Shown: positions 36,701 through 48,200, counted from the stretch's first letter. The stretch: DNA of 64,000 nt from Orthonyx spaldingii (GCA_013397795.1 VZTJ01002478.1:1623541-1687540), one strand, 5' to 3'. Notes: a model not told the origin generated them from the letters alone. Translations and numbers: made by a program.

Positions 36701-37140
36701 ATAGGCACCTGAGTCAATGTGAGAAACCTGTACCTTGTATTGCACATGTTCTGTGAGTAAAGTAAGAACTTGTTTTCAGTGTCTGCTGGGAGGTGATTTT
36801 CCTCCTAGTCAGTTGTAACTTCCCCAGTATGTGTAGGCTATTGTTAAGCAGACAATAAATAATAGTCTACCTACCAGCTAATCTATCCAAGCAGCACTCA
36901 CCTAGTTGCAAAGGTTTAATACTGTTGCCAAAGATTTTCCTGAAGAGGAAGATAGGCACGCCTGCCCATAACCTGGGATCTCCTCTCCTCCCTTGGGTCG
37001 CATCCTGCCCCCGGGATCCTTCTCGATGCCAGCATGTCTGAGTCAGGTAAAAGCACAGAGCTTAAAAATGATGCAGTCAGCTGTTTCCTGCTCTGTTTAT
37101 TAGTTGGGTGTTTAGTTTGGACTCAGCTCATCACTCTTCA
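33726..37140. other. intergenic region, middle
   Basis: The 34.6-35.2 kb part is somewhat GC-richer and has overlapping open frames on both strands (up to 156 codons), none with family similarity that I recognise. The rest is AT-rich with a T run at about 35408-35419. No gene is supported. Confidence 0.65.
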
Positions 37141-37142
37141 CA

Positions 37143-37205
37143 CAGGAAACTCCCATTGACTTCATTGGGAACACTGTCTGAGCAAGGATTTCTGAGCAGG
37201 GCTTC
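37143..37205. repeat. relic of a dispersed sauropsid repeat (family not assigned)
   Basis: The imperfect palindrome TCCCATTGACTTCATTGGGA (37151-37170), followed by CTGAGCAAGGATTTCTGAG, closely resembles a motif scattered widely through bird and reptile genomes (CCCATTGACTTCAATGGG followed by CTGAGTAAGGA). I know the motif but cannot name the parent element with certainty. It is old and fragmentary. Confidence 0.45.
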
Positions 37206-40200
37206 TTGATGGTGGACGGCAGGGCAGGACTGAGCACAGAAATACTTGGCTCCTACCAGAGCAGAGACAGTCAAACTGCCATTCCTGATTTTTAATAGCA
37301 GGCCTTAAGGGACTTTGCAAATGTGAGAAGTATTATTATCCCTGTATATCCCTGTATATATAACAAAAACTGGTTACCAAAACAAAAGGCTGAAGCTAAA
37401 CAAGGTAGTGTTTTAAGAATTCTTGGTGGCAAATAAGTGTCATCATGTGATGCAAACTAGGTGAATGTAGAGCTATATTTACCTACAAAGGATGCCACAT
37501 TTCTGGGAAGAGTTTTAAGGAACAGGGACTAGTATGCGCCTTCCACCATCTTGCTTTCCTTAGGTGCAAGTCCCCACCACTGTTCATGGCCTGTTGTTGT
37601 AGAGCATTCACTCTTCTAAGATTGCTCCTGGTTTTTCTCACAGTATGACAAGAAGAGCAGCATCTGGCCTGTGTGTTACCAACATACCCGCTGCTGGCCC
37701 TTCTCCTGCACACCTGCAGCAGCAAATCCAGACCCTTTTTGCATTGACTCCAAGTCCAGAAAAGTCTAGCCAGGCTTATGCAGGTCTTGAATGGGGCAGG
37801 AGGATGGCATAACACTTCTCAAAATTTGTTATTGAGGTCTGTAAGCTCTGGTCTCGTTAGAGCTGCAGTCAGTGCTGTTTCTGACGACAGCAGTCCCACT
37901 GAGCTGTGTGACTCTGCACTGCCAGCACGAGTCTTAAGCTTCAGTCAGCCTTCCACATGGGAATACATGCAGGTATGTTCAAAAAAATGTTCTGCCAGAA
38001 ATACCTTAAAAGACCATCCTGTAGCTGGCAGTTTTGTGCCAAATACACTTCAACCACCTGAGAATCCACCTAATGATAAGAGCAACTTCTTCCCAGGAGT
38101 GAGACAACTGGGCTGGGAAGTATCCAGGACTGTCTTGACAGGTGGCAACACTGGATGGACAGTGGGAGGGAAGGTATAATTTCTTCTTATATAAAATGAC
38201 TACAGAGATATAAAAATAATTTTCTGATAGGAAATAGTCTTTCAAAACCTCTCCTGGAAGTCACTTGCTGACTTACAGCCTGAGTACTGCGTCTGAAGCA
38301 GATCACTTGCTGACATTCTGCGTAGGCTGTGAAATTGTGCAACTTGCCTTATTATGTACAAGTCAGGGATGCACAACCACTATATATTCCACCTCAGCCT
38401 TTCTTTTCCATTCTGTGGCCTTGGATGAATTCTGGGGGAATACCCTTTTCCCAGGGAGTTATTAATGAGGCAATGTTTGCAGCAGAGATGCCACCCCTGA
38501 GGTATGGGTCACTACAGATAGCCAGAGAACATGGCTCTGCCAGGTTTGTTTGGCTTTCTGCTCCCACCCAGAATGAACAACACCATTTGCTGCAGACCTC
38601 CTGCACCACTGATTCATTTCAAAGAGGCATGTCGAAATTTTTAGGGGTTTCACCCTACTAGCAAAGTAAACTTCTGTCTTTCCAAACAGTTCAGAGGCAC
38701 TTAGGAGTTTCACTTCATCCACTTTCATAATTTGGCCATAATAAGGTTGTAGGCTGTCTTCTAGCTTCTATTTCTGCTGGGAAATACCAGAGGGGTTTAA
38801 TCTGGCTATAGATGTTGATGGCTTGGAAGAAGTCCCGTGAAATGAGTGAATGAAAAGGAAAGAGATGCTACTCAACACCAAACACACAAGCAACAAAATG
38901 TAAATAAACAAAAATAAACCAAACACCCCAAATTCTGAGGATAAAAAATGTTTGACTCAATAAGAAAATGGGGAAAAAAATGGAAGTAATGAATGATGAA
39001 CAGTTTACTCAGTTACGTATTTGTTGTCCACAGCCTATCCCTTGGCCCTTGAAACAACAGATGTTTCTTAACCAGGCCTTCGAGATCTTGCTTAGGCAAT
39101 CCTGGCACTGGCTTCTGTGGGGATAGCACCTAACCCCTAGCACACAGTGTATTTTTGTTTGTGCCACAGCTTCATCTGACAAGTGTTGGACAAATTGTTG
39201 CACGCCTTCTTTCATTGCCTTGTCATCGCACTTGTGTGTGGCACTACTTGTGTGCAAGCTGTGGAGAGGGGCAGCATGCTGAAAAGAAGAGGGAAGGAGG
39301 GATGGAGGGAAGGAGGGCCAGTCTGCCAGCACAGAGGTCTGAAGTGGCGTGAGGGAAAAGGTTGCAAGCAGGGTGGGAGAGGATTAGCAGGTTGAGGACT
39401 AGCCTTTACAGGAGAGCGAGCCAGGGGTAGGGAAGAGGTTGACAGCCCACAGACATTGCTGCAAGGAGGAGGAAAATGACTGTGTGGCATGTTTCGCCAC
39501 ACCAATTGCTTCAGAAGTCAGTATTGAAGGGAAAAGTCAATATTGAGCTCAGCTAATGGAGAGAGCAGCACTGATGCCATGAACAAAGGCTGACAGGCAT
39601 GCCACACTGAACATGTGCTTATGTCAGAGGCAGCAAAAGATGCACAGATTTGGCTTACACTTGGGATTTGGGAGCTATAGGCAAAGTGTGGGGCTCCACA
39701 TCTAAGCATTCAGGATGTATCCAGCGCAAAAGCCTTAAAACAGTTAAAGGGCTTAATTTGGCTCCTTTGTTCCTGCAGGTAGGAATAAAAATGAAAACTC
39801 ATCCAAGCCCTGAAGTTACCTGGTGACTCTGATCAGCAGTTGAGATGTCAATGTGATGTGCTCCACATAAAGGCAACACAAAGGTGAGCCCTGCCCAGAG
39901 AACTGAAATGCAAGTATGATGGGCAAGATAAAAGCTGATATAATGCAGAGAGGAGGAAGGCACAAGGTAAGAATAACATGAATATGACAAGATCATGACA
40001 GTAGTTTCAACACACTAAAACTAGCTGCTTCAACAGACAACCAGTGGCTCAGTTGAACTTTGGGAAGCAGTTTGGAGGACAATGAGGATGCTGGGGCGGG
40101 GAGGGGGAGGTGCTCTTGCAAAGCTTAATAAAAGAGCTCCATTGAAATCCTGACAGCAGCAACATTAAAACTGGATGCAGTGAGGGGCTGCAGTGAGGGG

Positions 40201-40290
40201 TCTCTTGAGATCTTGCTGTGCTGGAGACTTGGAAAGGGATAGAGACTTGCAAACTGAGTATTAATACTCTACTCCTGGCTTGAAATGACT
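37206..40290. other. intergenic region, third part
   Basis: There is no gene that I can support. It holds a short direct repeat at 37336-37357, a polypurine tract of GGAAGGAGGGA type at about 39285-39325, a small hairpin at 39482-39502, and a 13-base-period tandem pair (TGCAGTGAGGGG twice) at 40176-40200. Confidence 0.65.
40176..40200. repeat. short tandem duplication, period 13
   Basis: TGCAGTGAGGGG at 40176-40187 is repeated at 40189-40200 with one C between. It is minor and intergenic. Confidence 0.85.
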
Positions 40291-40294
40291 CACA

Positions 40295-40390
40295 GTGTTT
40301 CCGGATAATTTATTTAACCTCTGATTTCCCCTTTGGAAAAGTGGGTTTCATACAATTTGTTTCCTTGTAAAACTCTTTGAGATGCTGGTA
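40295..40390 (+). repeat. possible MIR-type SINE relic (3' part)
   Basis: The order of motifs follows the MIR 3' half. TTTAACCTCTGATTTCCC corresponds to the CTTAACCTCTctg...CAGTTTCC part, then GGAAAAGTGGG to TGTAAAATGGG, and AAAACTCTTTGAGATGCTGG to the AAAGCACTTTGAGATcct tail. Similarity is judged by eye. MIR-like elements are known in low numbers in bird genomes. Confidence 0.45.
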
Positions 40391-41440
40391 AATTTGACCT
40401 TCCTCAGTACAGTGACAGCACTGGATGAAACCCAGAGAAGGAATTGGATGAAGCCAGCTGGAAAGTGGCACAGGATTTGAATGAGATTAGAACCAAATTG
40501 GTGATAATTTAAGGGGGCCAAATATGTCAAGGGATGTTGATGTGAGTGAACTCAGAAGCAACAGGTAAAACATTGTAATTTGTGCACAGCATGGAGTGTT
40601 GTGGCTGTAGCAGCTCTCATACTGGTGCCTGGCAGAGCAGCTGCTGCCTGCTCTCTCCTCTCACTCACCTCTCTTCTGCCTCCACTCTTGCCCCTGTTTC
40701 TCTGCAGCAGTTTTATTCTTTGTGTCATTGGCCATTCTGGTGCATTCTCATGCTTCACTGCCCATGGCCCAAGTGTCACGGTGCCCTACTCCCTGGGGCA
40801 AGGTGAGGGTTGCTGCTGAGGCCACCTGCAGTTCACACACCACCAAGGTGTCCAAGAGCTACAGACCATTCAGAAACCCAAGCCCTGTTTTCAGAATTGA
40901 GACTCAGTTTTGCTGTGGGTTTGAGGGTTCCTATATAAGACAGGAGTGAAGTTCCTAAATCTGCCTTCTCACAAAAGTAACCAGCACCTTGCTGCCAGCA
41001 CCTGCAGCTCAGCAGCCACCTGCCACCTTGATGTACAACCCAGGCCAGGCACTGCCAGCAAGAACCCCTCCAGTTCTGCTTGCACCTTGCTCAGTTTTGC
41101 TGAGCTCTCCCTTGAGCCTCACAGGCAGCAGGTGATCCAGAACACAGAGGAGGCAAAATATTAAATTGCTGGGAAAAAGCTACAGAAGTTAGGAGTGAAC
41201 CTTACACTTGCTCCATCACCGTCACATTTCAGTACCACTGAGACACGAAGTGACTCAGGATTACAGCGAGTGAAGAGAAAGGTGTTTGGATACAGCAGGG
41301 TCAATGCCCCTCACCGGGTGTTACCTACAGATGTGTAGCCTCTGGAAGAAAAAAACCATAAGGAATTATAAGACTTGCTGGGAAAATCTAGATGTGACTG
41401 GGGAATGCCCCTGTGCTTCACTCGTGGAAGGGAAAGGTGA
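40391..41440. other. sequence upstream of the STOX2 island
   Basis: No gene is supported. A TATA-like TATATAAG occurs at 40932-40939, about 0.9 kb upstream of the STOX2 ATG. It may be chance, or may mark a distal start site. Confidence 0.55.
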
Positions 41441-41722
41441 GGGTCTCCCGAAGGCGGGGAGGGGGGATGGTGCCGGGAAGCCTAAACCACCGGCCGGGAC
41501 AGTGACCGGACTCGTTTCCTTTCTGGGGATGGTGCTCCCGTGCCGGGACAGGGAAGCGTGAGGCGAGGAGCGGTGGGTCGCGGGGCGTGTGGACTTCCCG
41601 GCCGGGAGGCAGCGGTCGCCGCCCGCTGCGGGACCGGCAGCGGCGGGATCGCGTCCCCGGCTCGCCCGCGGCACCGGACCGCGCCGGGGGTGTGCCGGGG
41701 GCGGAGCGGGCCGGGCCGCGGC

Positions 41723-41733
41723 GGGGGCGGGGC
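41723..41733 (+). promoter_or_regulatory. GC box (Sp1/KLF type)
   Basis: GGGGGCGGGGC matches the Sp1 consensus and lies in the STOX2 island upstream of the coding exon. Confidence 0.55.
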
Positions 41734-41784
41734 GGCGCGGAGCGCGGACAGCCGGCCGCGGGAGGCAGCGCGGCCGCGGGAGAT

Positions 41785-41832
41785 ATGTCCGCACCCGTGT
41801 CTGTGCTCATGTCCGTGCCCACGTCTGTGCCC
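41785..41832 (+). repeat. 24-base tandem duplication in STOX2 leader
   Basis: Two adjacent 24-base units (41785-41808 and 41809-41832) both start ATGTCCG and share GTCTGTGC, differing at a few positions. Because 24 is a multiple of three, the duplication repeats eight codons of the upstream ORF. Confidence 0.85.
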
Positions 41833-41847
41833 GGCGGCGGGCGGTGA
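41785..41847 (+). CDS. upstream ORF in STOX2 leader, 20 codons
   Basis: The ATG at 41785 opens a 20-codon frame, MSAPVSVLMSVPTSVPGGGR, ending with TGA at 41845-41847. It is in the same frame as the STOX2 start and stops 6 bases before it. The peptide is two copies of an 8-residue unit, MS(A/V)P(V/T)SV(L/P), then GGGR. The ATG has G at -3 but T at +4, a moderate context. If the transcript starts upstream of 41785 this uORF would be expected to lower translation of the main ORF, since re-initiation after 6 bases is inefficient. The second unit also begins with ATG (41809). Confidence 0.45.
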   Translation: MSAPVSVLMSVPTSVPGGGR

Positions 41848-41853
41848 GCGGCC

Positions 41854-42229
41854 ATGCCGCGCAGGGCGGAGAGGTGCCTGCAGATCGCCCCGCACTCCCT
41901 GGCCATCGTCCTGGACGCCGCGGCCGGGGGGCGGCCGGGGGGCGGCGAGGCCGGGGCCGGTGCCTCTGCCTCTGCCTGTGCGGGGCCGGCGGCGGAGCTG
42001 GGCCGCCACCGCATCGGCTACGAGATCTTCGCGGACTTCAAGCGGGAGAACATGCAGCACTTCTGGGACCGGCGGGCCACGGCGGCGGTGGCCGAGACCT
42101 TCTTCCTGGGCTGGATCGACGAGCAGGTGCTGCTGGTGCAGGGCAAGGAGGAGCACCTGGAGGTGCTGCGGCAGGGCTGGGCGCGCCGCTCCCTGAAGCC
42201 CCCGAGCGGCTTCCACATCAAGTGCCTGG
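41854..42229 (+). CDS. STOX2: STOX2 coding exon 1 (storkhead-box protein 2, N-terminus; gene runs off window)
   Basis: STOX2 is a storkhead-family winged-helix nuclear protein, paralogue of the pre-eclampsia-linked STOX1. This exon encodes residues 1-125 plus one base of Gly. The pattern LQIAPHSLAIVL (9-20), then FADFKRENMQHFWDRRA (59-75), TFFLGWIDEQVLLVQGKEE (82-100) and LKPPSGFHIKCL (114-125), aligns with the N-terminus of STOX1, including the PP.GF.I motif just before the winged helix. Residues 22-48 are an Ala/Gly-rich low-complexity insert. The ATG has G at -3. The donor GTAGGT at 42230 leaves a Gly codon split after its first base, which fits the Gly-Asp-Val start of the next storkhead exon. 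STOX1 would be the other candidate; position next to TRAPPC11 favours STOX2. The winged-helix exon is not in the window. Confidence 0.85.
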
Positions 42230-45200
42230 GTAGGTGCCGCCGGGCCGGGCCGGGGCGCGGAGCTGCCCCGGGGCACCGCCGCAGGTGCCCGGCGGGGTCA
42301 GGGAGCGGGGCCGGGAAGGGCAGCCCTCCCCTCCGCGGGGTTTTAGCTCCCAAAAGTGGGTGAGCCGGGACGGGAGCGGTGGCTTTACAGGGATGCGGCC
42401 AAGTGGAGTTCTCCGGGAGAGCTGCCGGCCGCGGCTGTAGGGTCGGTTGGAGAGGTGCGTCCCCCTCGTTCACTTCAGCGGGCGAGGGTAAAAACATACA
42501 CTGGACGTGTTGGAAGATCCCCCCTGTAGGATGCAATGCCCGCTGGCCCCCTGCGGACCGGCTCCGCCCGCGGCGTGCTCCCGGGGCTGCTTGGCCCGGG
42601 AGTTAAAAGTTCGGTTTAGTATTTCCAGGTGCGCTAAAACAGTATTGCACTTTATATTCGGCCCTACTTGCCAGATCAAACTTGTGTCACAGTGTTGCTG
42701 TGAAGGTGTCTTCCACAGCGAGAAGCAGTAGTAGGAGATGAGTAACACGGTTTTTTGCGGTGCAAGGCAGGTGGCTTTTGAAGCTGTAAACGGCAAGTCT
42801 TATGCCGTGGTGGGCTGCAGGTTCAAGTTACAGTGTGATTCCCTAAGGGAATCCTATCAGTGTGCAATGTCCCTAGGACAAAGCACACCTCATCCTGAAT
42901 CTTCTTTAGGAAACGAAAAATCCTAGCATGGAGAGCAAAAATGTTTGAGCACTTATTTTGACATGAAGAAAACCAACAAAGCCAAAAAACCAATCCAGCC
43001 CCTCCACCACAACCTGCAAAGCCTAAGATATAAAGCTATGGCTATTTGCTGGGTATACTGGGGAGTTGTGAAGAACACAGAGCAGAAGTTTTTCTTAGGA
43101 TTTAAGGCAAATCGACATTCATCATCACTTGAAACATACAGCTTCTTTTGCAGAGAGGAGGAAAATTGTGAGGATTTGCTTTAATGCTGGCTTAATTACT
43201 TCCCATGGCTGCTGCAGTGATGGTGAGACAAACTGTCTTTTCCTCATGTACAATTTATATCATCTATGTCCTGTGCAGCAGGCACCATGAACAGGTCACA
43301 AAGCTAGAGATGCTCTCTCTGTGCCAAGAGTGTCAGACCCTTAAAACAGGATGCTTCCATGCATTTTTTTTTTAATTAGCTGAGTAAGGTTCCTGAAAAG
43401 AATGGAACATGAATAGTCGAGGTTTCCCAGCTTCCTGTTTTAAATCTGGCTTTTGAGTGTTTTTAGCTACCTTTGTCCTTTTGAACAACCAATGCAGACT
43501 CTTATGATTTCTAGTTATTAGCAGTCTTGTCTCTTGCAGACACTTGTCTGTCACTCACTATTTCCCCATCAGACTTAGCTGAATGTTACAATTTTTTTCT
43601 GTGCTGAGAGGGAAGGTCAAGACAAGTCACCTTGTTAAAAATGAACCGATGGACCTTTTTTCCTCATAATAGCAAATTTTCCTCTGAACCTGAAATGACA
43701 AAACAGCGTTTCAGAGCAGACAGTTAATCCTGTTCTGGTGATAGAAAAGTTTTGTGTGCTTCACCACTGTTTGGAGAAAGGAAGAAGCTGGGCAGTGGTT
43801 AATGCTAGCTGCTCAGCCTAGCTTGTGTGGGCTTTTTGGCTGCAGTTAGATGGAGGATGAAGAGCTTTTGAATTGGCCGTGTCACCTGATGGAGTGTCAG
43901 GGCCAGTGTCTGATTGTTGGGGTGTTCCTAGTCCTTGCCCATCGGGTGACATTCCTCAGCCTGCTGCCCAGGAGGGCTGTGGAAAAGTGCATTCTGACCT
44001 TGACTTCACTAAAGCCACACAAGGAATGTAAACAGGTCTTTGTGGCCTATCTTAAAATATGGAAACAAAACTTTTGCTGGAAGTTCACGTTAATAAGTAA
44101 GCTCACTGGTGTGCAAATAATATGCATTCCTTGGGGGGGGAGGTTATCTTTGCTGCAAATTTACAAAAGACTGGAGCCAGAGTTTTTCATTTCACTTTAA
44201 AAATAGCAAATGCCTCTCAGTATTTGATTAAAGTCTTTGAAAGAAGAGCAGGGACCTGTTGGAGTCTTGTCTGTTGTGTAGTGTCTTAGCTGTGCTAAAT
44301 ATGATGGGAGGAACTGATTGACTTTTACTTTTTCCACTGTTTTTTCTTCCACTCCCAGACTGATAATTCAGGTCTTGTATCTAAGTAGATTCAACTTGAA
44401 CTTACTGTAAAGTTTGGTAGTTAAAGAATTGTCAAAATAATGGGCTTGGCCTGTAGGCATGAGCATCTGCTTAAATGCATGTAATTGTATTTTCAACATA
44501 ATTAGGCACCTAATGTGTAAATGGCTGTGACTTATTGAGGAACTCTCTCACACTTTATTATCTACTTTGTTTCATTAAAGGAATGAACAACACACACACA
44601 AAAAGAAAAAGTCCCAATGCTTTTCAGCTTTAAAAAATAAAGTGGTTAGTATCTTAGGCTGATAGGAAAACCTGCCTGCTGGGAGCTGCAGAATAGTAAT
44701 ATTTTACTCCTGTTAATAAATAACTGGTGGGGTCAAGGGGGAAAAGTGGCACAGTGTTTTTGATGAAGGTGACACTGCTGTTTTCTCTTGCTCTGGTCCA
44801 GCTGGCAGTCCCCATGCTGTGGTGGGAATAGGGGTTGCCATGGCTGGGCAATGAGGGGGGTGCATGTGGGACTGATCCAGGGTGTCTTTCTCTGCACCCC
44901 AGGGCCATTAGAATACCTGGACAATGCTGTGATAGGTTGTTGGCTTGGTTCTTGTCTCATTTCTTGGCTGTCTCTCTCTTTGCAGAAAGGTGGGGGCAGA
45001 TTTCTGCCTTGCCTGCACCTGGAGTCCAGCTGGGATAGAGTAGCTGGATGACCAGCTGCCTGCCCCAAAGTGGTGTGGGGGAGCATCCCAGCCTCCTGCT
45101 GCGGTGTGGCATGGGACAAGGGACAGAAAGGTCTCCTCAGCTGCACAACCTCCATGCACAGGTAGCAGAGAGCCTGGGACAACTCTTCCCTTCCCCTGTA

Positions 45201-48200
45201 TTGTTAAGTGCTAACATAACCCAGAAGTCACAACTGCAGCCTGATTTTCAAACCTCTGCTGATGTTGCTGGTGTTTTGTGTTCATTGTTGTCCAGACCCT
45301 TGGCTGGTCTGATGGGTTGTGATGGCTGTGGAGATAATAACTGGAGGAAAACGTAGCAGGTGAGGAGGAGGGAATACTAAACCTCTAGTGTGCGTAGCAT
45401 GTTCTCTGCTGCTGGAGTTGTAAAATGTAAACCAGGAAAGACTCACTGCTGAATAGTCTTCCCACATTTAAGTCACCCTGGCTTTATAATGAAAAGTTAA
45501 TGAAAGTATAATGTGTAGTTAACAGGGACTGGACAGTCCTAGTGTGCTCAGTGCAGGTGTACCTGAGCCACAAAGTGAACGGATTAATAACCACGTGCGA
45601 TTCTAGTGTCCAAAGATTTGAATTATAAAATTAGACCTTACAGTTAAATACAGCAGGGATATGAAGCACATGAAAAACTTGCTTATAGCACTGACAGGGC
45701 TGGAGGGTATGGGGGGGGTGAAGTGATTCATGTGTGACTTTTAAATTTACTCCTCTGGCAGTTTTCTTAAGCTAAATGGTTACACCATAAAAGCTTGCTC
45801 AGTGACCAGTTTTGCAGTGATCAAAGCTATTTAGATATTAGGAAATTTTTGGGTGTATTGAGGTTTTTAAATTGGCTGAAGGGAAACTTTGGGAAACATA
45901 AACAGTCCTTGAGTAAACAAAATCCCCAAACCAACACTTTCTTAATATGTTGATTTAGGGGGTCAAGGAAGCCTTTTGCAAATCTATAGGTCCAGTGATG
46001 AAATGAATTGTCTTCGGAAGCTCTCTTGTAACTTTGCAAGGCTTTTGTGACATAAGCCTTTAATGAGCGTTAGCATTTTAATGAGATTGCTTTTTTTGAC
46101 ACACCTTCCATTTGCACTCACTAATTTTTGTCATACTGGAAGCTGATTTTTTTTTCCCTTTCAGCTCTTCTGTGCAAGGTGCTGTCAGTGCAGCAGGATG
46201 TTCCACCTCATTTTCATGTCTTCATCGCCTTTTGTGTTCCCAGATGAGACTTCCTTCTGTATCTCTTGCACTTGATTTCTGTGTCATGGACAATGGGCAT
46301 CTTTGAGAGGTTTTCATATGCTTCACAGAAGGGCCATGCCCTTTTGTAGAGATTGCTTGAAAAGAAGTGACCAAACTTTATAATAACCCTTTGGCCATGC
46401 CCAGAGCAATTTCTCCAATTAGAAGCTGATGTTCAGATGGATTTTTTAAGAAATGTATGTGCAATAATTAAACTAACTAGCAGGAGTTATAATTCAGCAA
46501 AGTCGGCAGGGCCGGGCTGTTGTTCATTGTTCCTGCTTGGCCAGGCGTAGGGGGGAGACTTTTTTTGCCGCCCTGGTAGTTGGAGCTAAGTGTTCCCTTT
46601 CTTTTCCCTCCCTGACATATCCTCTTATGCCACCAAAAAATTAAATTAACACCCCACCAGTTTAGGTTTGGTAATTTTCACAATAACTTTTTCAGTCATT
46701 AGTGGATGATTATGATGAAATGTAGACTGTTGGATATTAAATGTTATTCGTCTATAGACATTCATGAAACATGAATTCCTTTTTGCCCTCCCAATTATCT
46801 CCTTTATACAATGAAAATTTCTTTTCAGAGGGAGCATTAGGTTTCATAGCAATAAAACCTCCGATGACTTTACCACACACTCAACTACACCTATTGTATG
46901 CCTTGTGGTATTACCATGGGAACTTCAGTGAATTTAAGGTACAATAGTTTTTCTCTCCTTCTCTACCACTCCAACCTAGAGCCAGTTAGAGATACACTAA
47001 GCACTTTTTATATTTGTGAGATGGTTGTTGCAGCCTGAAAAAAAAAAAGGGTGAACTTAAGCTTATGGCCAGGCTGAAGTGCTTATGAATTTACTTGCGA
47101 CTTTGAGTAAAGAACTTCACTGCTCACAAGTGTTGGGTTGGGCCTTTAATGTAATTTGTAAAAGCAGCTTTCAGAGGCTGGGGAGACAGAGACAAGAGCT
47201 AAATGAGTATGGACTGCATATAAAGTGCCTGATTTCTCAGTATGTGGTTTGTGCTTGTGTTGTGGGAATGGAGTCTTAGAATTGCTTTCTGCTCTTTAAA
47301 GAAAACTGTGGATGGCCTGCAAGACTAGTGCTAGTCATAAAAAATGTATTGTGAAAGTCAAAACACAAAGGAAGGAAAGATATGGCCTATTTAATTTCAT
47401 TTTTTTCGCTCAAAGCAGCTTCTCTTGAACAAGCAAAGTCAAATACACAGATCTGTGGTATTCATTGTGCAACTCAAGGGAAGGATTTATAAGGTTAATA
47501 GCCAGCTAGTACTGTCTCGCCACCTCCTTCCTTCCCACAAAGAGCACCATTGTATAGGAAGGCATCTTTTCCGGTGGCAAATAAGTCATCCAGCCTTGCA
47601 AGTTAAGTGTATGTTCTGATTGAAAAGCAATGCTGTGAGAGAACCATGGTGGCAGAGAGCAGCCCTTGGCCGTGGGGCTTTGACAAAGCAAGAGGTCTCT
47701 CACTCTCTCCATCTCTTTGTTTGTACATGAGGGTCTGGTCTTTAATTAAATGCTCCTCGTTCCCTTCCTCAAAGGGCCCTTGTCTTTGCCGAGGAGCAGC
47801 ACAGTGGGTGTGCACTGAATGAAGCCCTTGTCAGGTGTTACTCTCAGTGCTTAAATGGGCTCCTGGGCTGCCAGCATCATGTGCCATCAGACCAGTCACT
47901 AAATCACCTTTCCGTCTGTCCCACTCTTCTTTTTTACATATTCATTTTTGGTTTTAAGAAGACTGAGGTGAATGAGGTGTCCAGGGGCCATGCAATGGAT
48001 AACCATGGAGCTGCCAGTCACAGGTGCCTCCATCCTGCCAGCTCATTTTTATCATTTTGTGGCAGGAAAACTCAGTTGTGTTTCCCCTTTTGTCCTGTCT
48101 TTGTATTTACTAGTAAGAGTCATGTTGTTGAATATTTTACTTATCAAACTGTAATGATTTTAGTTGACTAAATACACATCTTCTATATGTGTTGCCACAG

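Larger units (their letters stand above)
41440..42620. promoter_or_regulatory. STOX2 CpG-island promoter
   Basis: The sequence changes abruptly to very high GC with dense CpG at about 41440 and back at about 42620. It includes an Sp1-type GC box (GGGGGCGGGGC at 41723-41733) 121-131 bases upstream of the ATG and shows no TATA box near it. The island spans STOX2 coding exon 1 and the start of intron 1. The transcription start is not determinable from sequence but is likely within 41500-41780. Confidence 0.8.

Noticed and set aside
37483..37815. Minus-strand 110-codon Cys/Arg-rich frame in the intergenic region
   Set aside because: No recognised family, no promoter or splice evidence, and length is within chance for this composition.
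41286..41561. 91-codon plus-strand frame running into the STOX2 island
   Set aside because: The translation has no similarity I recognise, and composition shifts mid-frame at the island edge.
41482..42276. Minus-strand open frames of up to 264 codons over STOX2 exon 1
   Set aside because: They are shadows caused by CpG-island composition; Arg/Pro/Ala-rich translations have no family similarity, and the plus strand carries the recognisable storkhead N-terminus.
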